The notes beneath the pieces were generated by a model. That model was not told the origin of the DNA and made no database searches. It worked only from the letters and a program-made list of their open reading frames with translations. This document shows positions 6,821-13,807 of a stretch of DNA of 16,224 bases, piece by piece. A program made the translations under genes and the position numbers. This stretch comes from JBIICS01 sp044238735 (GTDB lineage: Bacteria; Bacteroidota; Bacteroidia; UBA4408): assembly GCA_044238735.1 (NCBI GenBank), contig JBIICS010000058.1, positions 1 to 16,224 of the forward strand, read 5' to 3'. Within the stretch, counting starts at the first letter, position 1, and each line of letters starts with the position of its first letter.

Positions 6821-7251
6821 TAAATATGAATAAAGAAACCGCCCTTTTCAATAATCTGATAACAAATTGCGCCCACTAATAAGCCAATTCCTTGCTCAAT
6901 AACCTGCCATAATACATCCAACATGTTTTGTTGCATCGACAAACTATTATTAAATGAAAAACCCATGGTAATAGTTATTGCATAAGTAGTAATTCCCAAA
7001 ATAGACCCAATTAAAAAAGCTGAAAAATGAGGTCCTAGTTTTGAAAAAAAGTTTAAACTGTATATTAATATTCCAACTAAACTAATACCGGAGTAGGCGA
7101 TTAAAAGAGAAGAATAAAAGAATGGTTTAGGATATAAAATACGGTCGAAATCGTTTAAAATAATGTTATGATAAAGGTTTGACAGTAAAAACATAGAAAC
7201 AGTACTTACAAGCCACGAAAAAAAATGTTTTTTAGTTAAAACCTCGGTCAT
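6820..7251 (-). CDS. Unknown integral membrane protein with four helices
   Basis: A 143-residue protein that I do not recognise. It has four predicted membrane segments, at about residues 10-32, 46-69, 75-98 and 112-134, with short loops and both ends short; there is no cleavable signal. Lys7/Lys8 before the first helix and Arg37/Lys42 in the first loop are the main charges, and a Met/Gln-containing loop (SLSMQQNMLD) precedes helix 4. It is the first gene of the four-gene operon and its stop overlaps the ruvX start. The ATG at 7249-7251 stands 53 bases from the divergent lipoprotein gene, with a -7-like box in between. It could be a small membrane protein from a DUF family; no function can be given. 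Confidence 0.75.
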   Translation of the reverse strand: MTEVLTKKHFFSWLVSTVSMFLLSNLYHNIILNDFDRILYPKPFFYSSLLIAYSGISLVGILIYSLNFFSKLGPHFSAFLIGSILGITTYAITITMGFSFNNSLSMQQNMLDVLWQVIEQGIGLLVGAICYQIIEKGGFFIHI

Positions 7252-7277
7252 TCGTATATTCTAATCCCTTTTATGTT

Positions 7278-7285
7278 CAAATTTA
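7278..7285 (-). promoter_or_regulatory. Candidate -7 promoter box for the membrane protein-ruvX-def-lipoprotein operon
   Basis: On the - strand these bases read TAAATTTG, an exact match to the Bacteroidota -7 consensus TAnnTTTG. Transcription would start near 7270, about 20 bases before the ATG at 7251. No good -33 TTG element is seen at the expected distance. The 53-base divergent gap (7252-7304) must also contain the promoter of the + strand chain; TATTTTAG at 7289-7296 is a weaker candidate for that. Confidence 0.45.
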
Positions 7286-7304
7286 ACTATTTTAGCATAA
7301 TAGG

Positions 7305-8921
7305 ATGATGAAAAATATCCAAAAACGAGTTTTTTTACTGGTCTGGTTATGGACTTCAGCCGTCATTTTTTCGGGCTGTAAAAAAGATTTCGACCAATTT
7401 AACTGGGATACCGATTTAAGCTTTCCGGTAGCCTATGGCAAACTAACATTAGGTAATCTATTGGTAGATTCAATACTGGTTAATAACAATGGTAATCTTT
7501 CACTTAAATTAAAACAAGATCTGGTTAAAGTTGATATCGAAAAACTAATAGAAATTCCAGATACCCTCATTGATTCGCTTTACCGATATCCCATAAACCT
7601 ATATTTCGAACCCGGATACGTTTATTTTAACAAAGTAGAGAAAACCAAACTTAATCTATCGGGAGCGCAAATTACCAATGCTGTAATAAAAAAAGGTAAA
7701 ATAATTTTCAAATTAAGCACCACCCTAAAAGAAAGAAGCCTATTAAACTTTAAAATGAATGGTGCCAGTAAAAACGGGATAGTTCTTAGCTTCAGCGATT
7801 GGATAGATAAATCAGACGGCAGTAACCCTGTAAACTACACTAAAGAAATTGATTTAAGCGGTTATACTTTAAACCTGAAAGGAGTGAACAACAATTCGTT
7901 TAATGAAATTTTTTATCAGATTACCGCCCAAACAGACCCCAACGGACAACCAGTAATATTTGAACCATCAAATTTTATGAAATTTGAAACTCAGTTTAAA
8001 GACCTGGCTCCGGAATATATGCAGGGTTATTTTGGAAACCTGAAAAGTACTGTTGGACCTGAAACAAATAATTTGGATATTTTTAAAAAGATAAAATCGG
8101 GTTTAATTAAAATAGAGGATGCCCGTTTAGATCTCTCGCTTACTAACCGAATTGGATCAGATATTAAACTCAACATCAAAGAAATTAGCTCATTTAACAC
8201 TAATTCTAACAAAAAAATAAACTTAAATAATTCGGAATTAATAAATAATACAATAACCGTTAACAGGGCCACTCAAATTAACAATAGTGCTTATCCTCCA
8301 CTTGTCCCTTTCATAAAAAATTATTCCTTAACTCCCTCAAACTCCAATATTAAAGCTTTTATAGAGAATTTACCAACCAGCATCGGTTATAACCTTGACT
8401 TTGAATTAAACCCCTATGGTAATTTATCGGGGGGCAACGATTTTGTTTATTTCGACAAGCCTTTTGAAGCTAAAATGGATTTAACACTTCCTTTAACCTT
8501 TAGTTTAAACAATTTAATTTTAGCAGATACCATTAAATTTAAAAAGACCATAGCCGGTATAGATCGCACCAAATCGGCAACAGTTTCTATAGCCCTAAAA
8601 AACAACTTTCCTTTTTCTGTTCATGTTTTACTTTACACTATGGATTCATTGGGTAATTTTAATACCTCTCCCATTGAGCCCGAAAAAGAAATAAAAAGTG
8701 CTACAACAGATAATTTAGGTAATGTAATTAACGCAAGCGAACAAGAATTAGTTTTTAAAGTAATAAATACCGACTTGAAAAATATTTTAAATAAAGGAAA
8801 TATATACCTATTAGCTCGAGCCAACTCTCCTGTTAATTCCAAAACTATATTAACCGAAGAGTGCTTTATAGAATATAAAACCAAACTGCAAGTAATACTT
8901 AATACCCGTTTTGGAGAATAA
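7305..8921 (+). CDS. Large lipoprotein of unknown function, first gene of an envelope operon
   Basis: A 538-residue lipoprotein: a 24-residue signal with lipobox IFSGC (Cys25), followed directly by KKDFDQ. A Lys/acidic stretch right after the Cys resembles the lipoprotein export signal that sends some Bacteroidota lipoproteins to the cell surface. The mature part is nearly all predicted beta-strand, with no catalytic motif I know. Three stretches look alike: IKKGKIIFKLSTTLKERSLL (from 128), LIKIEDARLDLSLTNRIGSDI (from 267) and TKSATVSIALKNNFPFSVHV (from 422). Each is a pair of strands around an Asn or charged turn, as in LEA14-like or immunoglobulin-like sandwiches. Two ATGs in tandem (7305, 7308) could serve as start. 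Its stop overlaps the next gene by 11 bases, so it is probably translated with the barrel and may act with it. Role unknown. Confidence 0.75.
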   Translation: MMKNIQKRVFLLVWLWTSAVIFSGCKKDFDQFNWDTDLSFPVAYGKLTLGNLLVDSILVNNNGNLSLKLKQDLVKVDIEKLIEIPDTLIDSLYRYPINLYFEPGYVYFNKVEKTKLNLSGAQITNAVIKKGKIIFKLSTTLKERSLLNFKMNGASKNGIVLSFSDWIDKSDGSNPVNYTKEIDLSGYTLNLKGVNNNSFNEIFYQITAQTDPNGQPVIFEPSNFMKFETQFKDLAPEYMQGYFGNLKSTVGPETNNLDIFKKIKSGLIKIEDARLDLSLTNRIGSDIKLNIKEISSFNTNSNKKINLNNSELINNTITVNRATQINNSAYPPLVPFIKNYSLTPSNSNIKAFIENLPTSIGYNLDFELNPYGNLSGGNDFVYFDKPFEAKMDLTLPLTFSLNNLILADTIKFKKTIAGIDRTKSATVSIALKNNFPFSVHVLLYTMDSLGNFNTSPIEPEKEIKSATTDNLGNVINASEQELVFKVINTDLKNILNKGNIYLLARANSPVNSKTILTEECFIEYKTKLQVILNTRFGE

Positions 8922-10182
8922 AATAAAGATATTATACAGCTTATTATTGGCAATTTTATTCGGCGTAAAAGTAAATGCTTCGGATAGCCTTATTACAATT
9001 ACAAAATACAAACAAAAGCAATTTAAAATACAACTTAACACTAATATAGATATTGCCTCTAATTGTTTTAATACAAAATTATACACCACCCTTTTTAACG
9101 GAAAATACTTAGAGGAAAATATAAAAAATCAAGTTTCGGAAAGGAGCGCACAATACAACCGAATTGGTTATGATTTTGATACAGAATTAAAAATACAGTT
9201 TAAACCCAAACGATTATTAAAGAATTATTTTAAGTGGATGGAGTTAAGCTTCTCAGACCGAAATCATATTCATGCAGGTTTTAGCAGAGACGCTTTAAAC
9301 ATGGTGCTTTACGGCAATAGCCCATTTGTTGGCAAAAAAGCCGACTTAAGTAATTTAACCGCTAACGTTTTACAATATCAGCAAGTTCGAATTGGATTTG
9401 CCTCAGATACAAACGATAGCCTTAAAAGTAAATTTATATTTGGACTTTCGTTATTAAACGGTCAACGAAATATTTTTTTTAATGCTCCGCAATTTAGTAT
9501 TGAAACAGATGCTTCCGGTTATGAAATTTATACAGATTTAAATTATCAAGTTAACCATGTACCCAGCTCTATGTCTAAATTCGGCACAAATAATGGTTTA
9601 GGCTTTAGCTTGGATATAGACTTTAAAGAAAACTGGACCCTATCTACTAACAAAAATTATATAAATCAATTACATGTTAGTTTAAGAGATATTGGATTTA
9701 TTCAATGGAATGATAAGTCTTACAATGTGATGGTAGATACCTCATTTATTTATAAAGGCCTCAATATTAATTCACTAAAAGACAGTTTGATTTCTCCTTT
9801 TAGCAGCGATAGTTTAAAAAGCACATTTTACAATACAAAACAAAACGCTTATTCCACCAGCTTACCTGGTTATGTATTAATTGAGAATGGTTTACAAATC
9901 TCGCAAAAACACTATGCAGGCATCGGAATACAACACCGTACTTTTGCAGCTTATAAATTACAATACCGATTAACATACGAATACCGATTTAATAACAAAA
10001 GTTCGTTGGGTTTATTATTAACCAAGGGTGGATATAATAACTACGGTTTAAATATTTATTCCAGAATTATAATTAATAAAATTACACAACTTAATATTGG
10101 TATAAATAATTTTCAAGGAACTCTATCTTACGCCAAAAGTGGATCTTTTGGAGGATTTTTAACATGGATATACTGGTTTTAA
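8911..10182 (+). CDS. DUF5723-type outer-membrane beta-barrel protein
   Basis: A 423-residue protein with a signal peptide (cleavage after about residue 23, VNA-SD), followed by alternating hydrophobic beta-strands and a C-terminal ...GGFLTWIYWF ending in Phe, as outer-membrane barrels do. MVLYGNSPFVGKKADLS (131-147) and HVSLRDIGFIQWN (255-267) match my memory of the DUF5723 family, which is common in Bacteroidota and often sits beside lipoproteins or T9SS proteins. The start is TTG at 8911, inside the end of the lipoprotein gene (11-base overlap). No ATG upstream of the signal sequence is in frame, so TTG gives the only complete signal peptide. The stop TAA overlaps the next start as TAATG. 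Function is unknown; transport or anchoring at the outer membrane is inferred. Confidence 0.8.
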   Translation: MENKIKILYSLLLAILFGVKVNASDSLITITKYKQKQFKIQLNTNIDIASNCFNTKLYTTLFNGKYLEENIKNQVSERSAQYNRIGYDFDTELKIQFKPKRLLKNYFKWMELSFSDRNHIHAGFSRDALNMVLYGNSPFVGKKADLSNLTANVLQYQQVRIGFASDTNDSLKSKFIFGLSLLNGQRNIFFNAPQFSIETDASGYEIYTDLNYQVNHVPSSMSKFGTNNGLGFSLDIDFKENWTLSTNKNYINQLHVSLRDIGFIQWNDKSYNVMVDTSFIYKGLNINSLKDSLISPFSSDSLKSTFYNTKQNAYSTSLPGYVLIENGLQISQKHYAGIGIQHRTFAAYKLQYRLTYEYRFNNKSSLGLLLTKGGYNNYGLNIYSRIIINKITQLNIGINNFQGTLSYAKSGSFGGFLTWIYWF

Positions 10183-11609
10183 TGAAGCATAGATTATTAA
10201 TACTTATTTTATTTATACTACAAATTGATTTATATGCGCAGTTTGGATATGCCTATGGTAACTCAGGATATAATTATGGAGCATCCGTTTGTACAACCAA
10301 AACAGACAGTGGTTTCTTGTTATTGGGTAGCAGCAGCTGGTACAGTAATGGTAACCTCGATTTCTTTTTATTAAAATCCGATTCGCTCGGTAAAATAAAA
10401 TGGGCCCGTAATTACGGTAGCAACAAAATAGAGAAGGCTTGCGACATTTTAAACTATAACGACAGCAACTTTTATCTAACCGGATTTACAAATGATAATC
10501 CTACCGGAGATTTTAACATTAATATTATAAAAATTAACCAAACGGGAGACGTGCTATTTAACAAACAATTAGGTACCGATTCGTGGGATTTTATCAGTAA
10601 AACTATTTTAGCGCCTGACACCACTATTTTAATTGCAGGACAGAGTTATAAAAAACAGAATTACAATGGCGATGCATACTTTTTAAAGCTAAATTTAAAT
10701 GGCGATACATTATGTACTAAATTTTGGGGAGACTCTACAGAAGATAAATTTAATTATGTAGATTATTCTAATAAAATTATAACTTTAAGCGGTTTTACTA
10801 CCAATATGCAAAACGTTAAAAAAGCCGTTCTAGTTAAATACAATGATGCACTTAATCCAATTGATACATTTATTTTTCAGCACAATTTTGACTCAGAATT
10901 TTATTCAGCAAAATTAATTAAGGACAACAAAACATTGGCATTGGGTTATATTAAAAGCAGTAATCAAAGTCTTATTCATGGTTTTATCTGCTTGCTGGAT
11001 AGTAATTACAATCTCATTTGGCTAGATTCCACCAGTAATAATGGCGATGAGTATTGGAAAGATTTTGTAACCCTATCTAATAACGATATAGTAATTACCG
11101 GTGGAACTAAATTATACGGAAACGGAGGATATGGTTACTATGATATTAATACCATTCATTTTAGCGAAGGACTTGGTTTTAAAAGCAGTAAAACATACGG
11201 TGGCATATTTGAAGATACGCCAACCCAACTTATATCGTTAAATGATTCCACTATGGCCATAATTGGAAACACAGCTAATTTTGGCCCTTCCTACAATCAC
11301 ATTTTCTTTTTAAAATTTAATTTAAACAATTACTTCATTAATCCGGAAAGTTTTCTTATTGGTAAAGAAGAGTTTAATTCTAATATTTATTCTTTATATC
11401 CTAATCCAGCAAAAGATTTTATTAAAATTAGAGGAATAAAAGAAAAAACAACAATTAAGGTTTATAATTTAAATGGTCAATTAGTATTTAGCGAACTAAT
11501 CGGACCTGAAAACGTAGTTCTTTCCCTTAAAAATTTAAACAAAGGATGCTATATTTTTGAAGTAAATTTACAAGACCATCAAGAGCATTTTAAAATAATT
11601 AAGGAGTAA
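10182..11609 (+). CDS. T9SS type A sorting domain protein with propeller-like repeats
   Basis: A 475-residue secreted protein. The signal peptide MKHRLLILILFILQIDLYAQ takes it across the inner membrane. The C-terminal 74 residues (402-475) are a type A sorting domain: LYPNPAKDFIKI, KVYNLNGQLV, LNKGCYIFEV and the end FKIIKE, which target it through the type IX secretion system. Between them, repeated blades (GFLLLGSSSW, NFYLTGFTND, TTILIAGQSY, KIITLSGFTT, DIVITGGTKL, TMAIIGNTAN) have spacing of about 45-65 residues and resemble SBBP/Kelch-like beta-propellers. A start 18 bases upstream (10164) is possible, but the ATG at 10182 shares its A with the barrel stop (TAATG) and yields a cleaner signal peptide, so it is preferred. 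It is likely exported to the cell surface or medium and may be held there by its operon partners. Confidence 0.88.
   Translation: MKHRLLILILFILQIDLYAQFGYAYGNSGYNYGASVCTTKTDSGFLLLGSSSWYSNGNLDFFLLKSDSLGKIKWARNYGSNKIEKACDILNYNDSNFYLTGFTNDNPTGDFNINIIKINQTGDVLFNKQLGTDSWDFISKTILAPDTTILIAGQSYKKQNYNGDAYFLKLNLNGDTLCTKFWGDSTEDKFNYVDYSNKIITLSGFTTNMQNVKKAVLVKYNDALNPIDTFIFQHNFDSEFYSAKLIKDNKTLALGYIKSSNQSLIHGFICLLDSNYNLIWLDSTSNNGDEYWKDFVTLSNNDIVITGGTKLYGNGGYGYYDINTIHFSEGLGFKSSKTYGGIFEDTPTQLISLNDSTMAIIGNTANFGPSYNHIFFLKFNLNNYFINPESFLIGKEEFNSNIYSLYPNPAKDFIKIRGIKEKTTIKVYNLNGQLVFSELIGPENVVLSLKNLNKGCYIFEVNLQDHQEHFKIIKE
11601..11606 (+). promoter_or_regulatory. Shine-Dalgarno sequence for the SDR gene
   Basis: AAGGAG at 11601-11606 stands five bases before the TTG at 11612-11614. 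It overlaps the last codons of the T9SS protein (its TAA is at 11607-11609). This supports TTG as the true start of the SDR gene; most other genes in the window have no such motif. Confidence 0.65.
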
Positions 11610-11611
11610 AG

Positions 11612-12412
11612 TTGACAAAAATTTCGAATAGCGTTATCTGGATTACGGGTGCTTCTTCAGGCATTGGAGAAGCACTATCCCTGGAATTAGCTAAATACTC
11701 GTCGGTTAAATTGATACTTTCTTCCAGAAAAAAAGAGGAGTTGGAGAGAGTTGCACAGCAAACCCATATTAATAAAGAAAACATACTAATACTACCTCTC
11801 GATTTAGCTGATTATTCCAAAGCCGATGAATGGATTACAGAGGTCCTAAAAAAATTTGGCCGTATCGATATACTGATTAATAATGGCGGTATTAGTCAGC
11901 GTTCGTGGGCTAAAGAAACTCCAATTGAAATTGACAAACAACTATTTGAGATTAATTATTTTGGTACTATTGCATTAACCAAGGCTGTTTTAAAGCAAAT
12001 GATTATACAACAGAATGGCCATATTATAACCATAAGTAGTATAGCTGGAAAATTTGGATTTTATTTACGTACGGCTTATTCTGCGTCTAAACACGCCCTT
12101 CATGGTTTTTTTGATTCATTAAGACTGGAAGTAGAAAAAGAAAACATCAAAGTAACCTTAATTTGTCCAGGAAAAATTAAAACTAATATTTCTAAAAATG
12201 CCTTAAAGGCAGATGGAAGCAAACATGAAAAGATGGATGCAGCAACCGATTTAGGCCTAAGTGCTGAAAAATGTGCATCACGAATAATACAAGCTCTTAT
12301 TAGAGATGAACAAGAGGTTTTAATTGGTGGTAAAGAGATTATCCCTGTATATATAAAAAGATTTTTCCCTCAACTATTAAATATAATTTTAAGAAAACAA
12401 AAAATACAATAA
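11612..12412 (+). CDS. Short-chain dehydrogenase/reductase (SDR)
   Basis: A 266-residue classical SDR, an NAD(P)-dependent oxidoreductase of the cytosol. The cofactor loop TGASSGIG is at 12-19, and an Arg at 39 (SSRKK) at the end of the second strand suggests NADP(H) preference. INNGG at 89-93 replaces the usual NNAG. The catalytic set is Asn115, Ser143, Tyr156 and Lys160 (YSASK), and ICPGKIKTN follows at 184-192. Length and C-terminal basic tail resemble DHRS7-like SDRs. The start is TTG with AAGGAG five bases before it; the next in-frame ATG would delete the cofactor loop, so it cannot be the start. It lies two bases after the T9SS gene and four bases before the VOC gene. The substrate cannot be read from the sequence; pairing with the VOC gene suggests a shared pathway, but this is inference. 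Confidence 0.92.
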   Translation: MTKISNSVIWITGASSGIGEALSLELAKYSSVKLILSSRKKEELERVAQQTHINKENILILPLDLADYSKADEWITEVLKKFGRIDILINNGGISQRSWAKETPIEIDKQLFEINYFGTIALTKAVLKQMIIQQNGHIITISSIAGKFGFYLRTAYSASKHALHGFFDSLRLEVEKENIKVTLICPGKIKTNISKNALKADGSKHEKMDAATDLGLSAEKCASRIIQALIRDEQEVLIGGKEIIPVYIKRFFPQLLNIILRKQKIQ

Positions 12413-12416
12413 CATT

Positions 12417-13478
12417 ATGAGTGAGCATGTAATTTCTGGAATACAGCAAATGGGCGTTGGAGTACCTGACGTAAATAAAGCATTTACCTGGTACCGAAAA
12501 CATTTTGGGATGGACATTAAAGTATTTGAAGAAGCAGCTGAAGCAAATTTAATGTTACCCTATACAGGTGGCAAGCCACAGAGTAGACATGCTATATTAG
12601 CAGTAAACATGAATGGAGGTGGCGGATTTGAAATATGGCAATATACCAGCAGAAAGACTGAAAGGCCTTCATTTGAAGTACAATTTGGAGATTTGGGACT
12701 CTATGTTACTAAAATTAAATGCAGAAATGTAGATGCCTGCTTTCAGGAAATGAAAAATAAAAACTTGAATGTTTTATCTGTTCCTCACAAAGGGCCCAAT
12801 GGAAAAAAACATTTTTTTGTAAAAGATTTATATGATAATATTTTTCAAATAGTAGAATCAGACAATTGGTTTAGTAAACAACCGGCATTAACCGGAGGCA
12901 TATATGGTGCAATAATAGGCGTAAGTAATATGGATAAATCATTACCACTTTATCAAAATATTTTAGGATTTGATCAGGTTGTGTATGACAAAACAGAAAG
13001 CTTTGAAGATTTTTATTGCTTAAACGAAGGAAAAAAAAGAGTAAGGCGAGTATTGTTGGCAAATTCGGTAAAGCGCAAAGGGCCTTTTGCTAAACTTTTA
13101 GGCGACGGAGAAATTGAGCTTATACAAGCAATTGAATACAGTCCGAAAAAGATTTTTGAAGGTCGTTACTGGGGCGATTGGGGATTTATTCATCTATGCT
13201 TTGATATAAGAAATATGGATGCCCTGAAAGAAGCCTGTGAAAAAGGCGGGTATCCGTTTACAGTAGATAGTTCTAAATCGTTTGATATGGGCGAAGCAGC
13301 GGGCCACTTCACCTATATAGAAGATCCAGATGGAGCATTAATAGAATTTGTTGAAACCCATAAAGTTCCGGTGGTAAAGAAGATTGGCTGGTATTTAAAT
13401 TTAAAGAACAGAAACCCGAAATCATATTTACCGGACTGGATGGTTAAGGCGATGGCCTTTAACAGGGTTAAAGATTAA
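12417..13478 (+). CDS. Two-domain VOC (glyoxalase/dioxygenase fold) protein
   Basis: A 353-residue protein with two tandem VOC modules. The first (about 7-150: GIQQMGVGVPDVNKAFTWYRKHFGM, GGFEIWQ, then DLYDNIFQIVE) and the second (about 163-315: YGAIIGVSNMDKSLPLYQNILGF, EIELIQ, GFIHLCFDI, DPDGALIEFVE) both show the paired beta-alpha-beta-beta-beta pattern. In the second, Glu234, His259 and Glu310 are placed as metal ligands. In the first, the strand 5 and strand 8 positions carry Gly/Leu and Gln, so that module may not bind metal. The layout is that of extradiol-type or 4-hydroxyphenylpyruvate dioxygenase-like proteins, though the C-terminus differs from HPPD. It ends five bases from the convergent tatA gene, so no full terminator fits in between. 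It starts at an ATG four bases after the SDR stop, so it is in the same transcript. Substrate unknown. Confidence 0.88.
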   Translation: MSEHVISGIQQMGVGVPDVNKAFTWYRKHFGMDIKVFEEAAEANLMLPYTGGKPQSRHAILAVNMNGGGGFEIWQYTSRKTERPSFEVQFGDLGLYVTKIKCRNVDACFQEMKNKNLNVLSVPHKGPNGKKHFFVKDLYDNIFQIVESDNWFSKQPALTGGIYGAIIGVSNMDKSLPLYQNILGFDQVVYDKTESFEDFYCLNEGKKRVRRVLLANSVKRKGPFAKLLGDGEIELIQAIEYSPKKIFEGRYWGDWGFIHLCFDIRNMDALKEACEKGGYPFTVDSSKSFDMGEAAGHFTYIEDPDGALIEFVETHKVPVVKKIGWYLNLKNRNPKSYLPDWMVKAMAFNRVKD

Positions 13479-13483
13479 ATGCG

Positions 13484-13792
13484 CTAATTGTTTTTAACTT
13501 CAGCAGTTGGGTTGGAAGAATTTAGTGGTTTGGCATTTGTTAAATCGTCTTCCTCAATTTGATCGAGCGTTTTTCTGATATCTAAATCCTCTTTTATTGG
13601 ATCGGCTGTTTTTTGTATTTCGCGTTGAATTCCATCTGCCGCATCTTTAAATTCACGAATTCCTTTACCAAGGCCTCTGGCTAACTCGGGTATTTTGTTG
13701 GCACCAAAAAAAAGGAGAACCACTAACAATATTAACATTAACTCACCCCCACCCAGAGAGTTCAGAAATAATAAAAAAGCATTCAAAACCAT
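13484..13792 (-). CDS. tatA: Twin-arginine translocase subunit TatA/TatE family
   Basis: A 102-residue membrane protein of the Tat export pathway, which carries folded proteins across the inner membrane. Short N-terminal leader, one membrane helix (GGGELMLILLVVLLFFGA), the FG hinge, then PELARGLGKGIREFKDA, the amphipathic helix typical of TatA/TatE, and a polar, acidic tail that looks disordered. A TTG six bases upstream (13798) would add two residues; the ATG at 13790-13792 is preferred. The gene follows the sensor gene by about ten to fifteen bases, so both may share one transcript, and it converges on the VOC gene with a five-base gap. TatA and TatB cannot be told apart surely by length alone, but the PEL-RGLGKGIREFK run is TatA-like. 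No tatC lies in the window. Confidence 0.9.
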   Translation of the reverse strand: MVLNAFLLFLNSLGGGELMLILLVVLLFFGANKIPELARGLGKGIREFKDAADGIQREIQKTADPIKEDLDIRKTLDQIEEDDLTNAKPLNSSNPTAEVKNN

Positions 13793-13807
13793 ATTCAAAA
13801 TTAGTTT

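Noticed and set aside
8027..9089. Antisense open frames of 79-106 codons opposite the lipoprotein and barrel genes
   Set aside because: Composition is typical of the reverse of AT-rich coding DNA; no family features or start signals.
10164..10181. ATG at 10164 as the start of the T9SS protein
   Set aside because: It would add six residues before the signal peptide; the ATG at 10182 overlaps the preceding stop and gives a normal signal sequence.
11599..13062. Short antisense frames opposite the SDR (11599-11784) and VOC (12871-13062) genes
   Set aside because: They overlap intact conserved genes and show no protein features.
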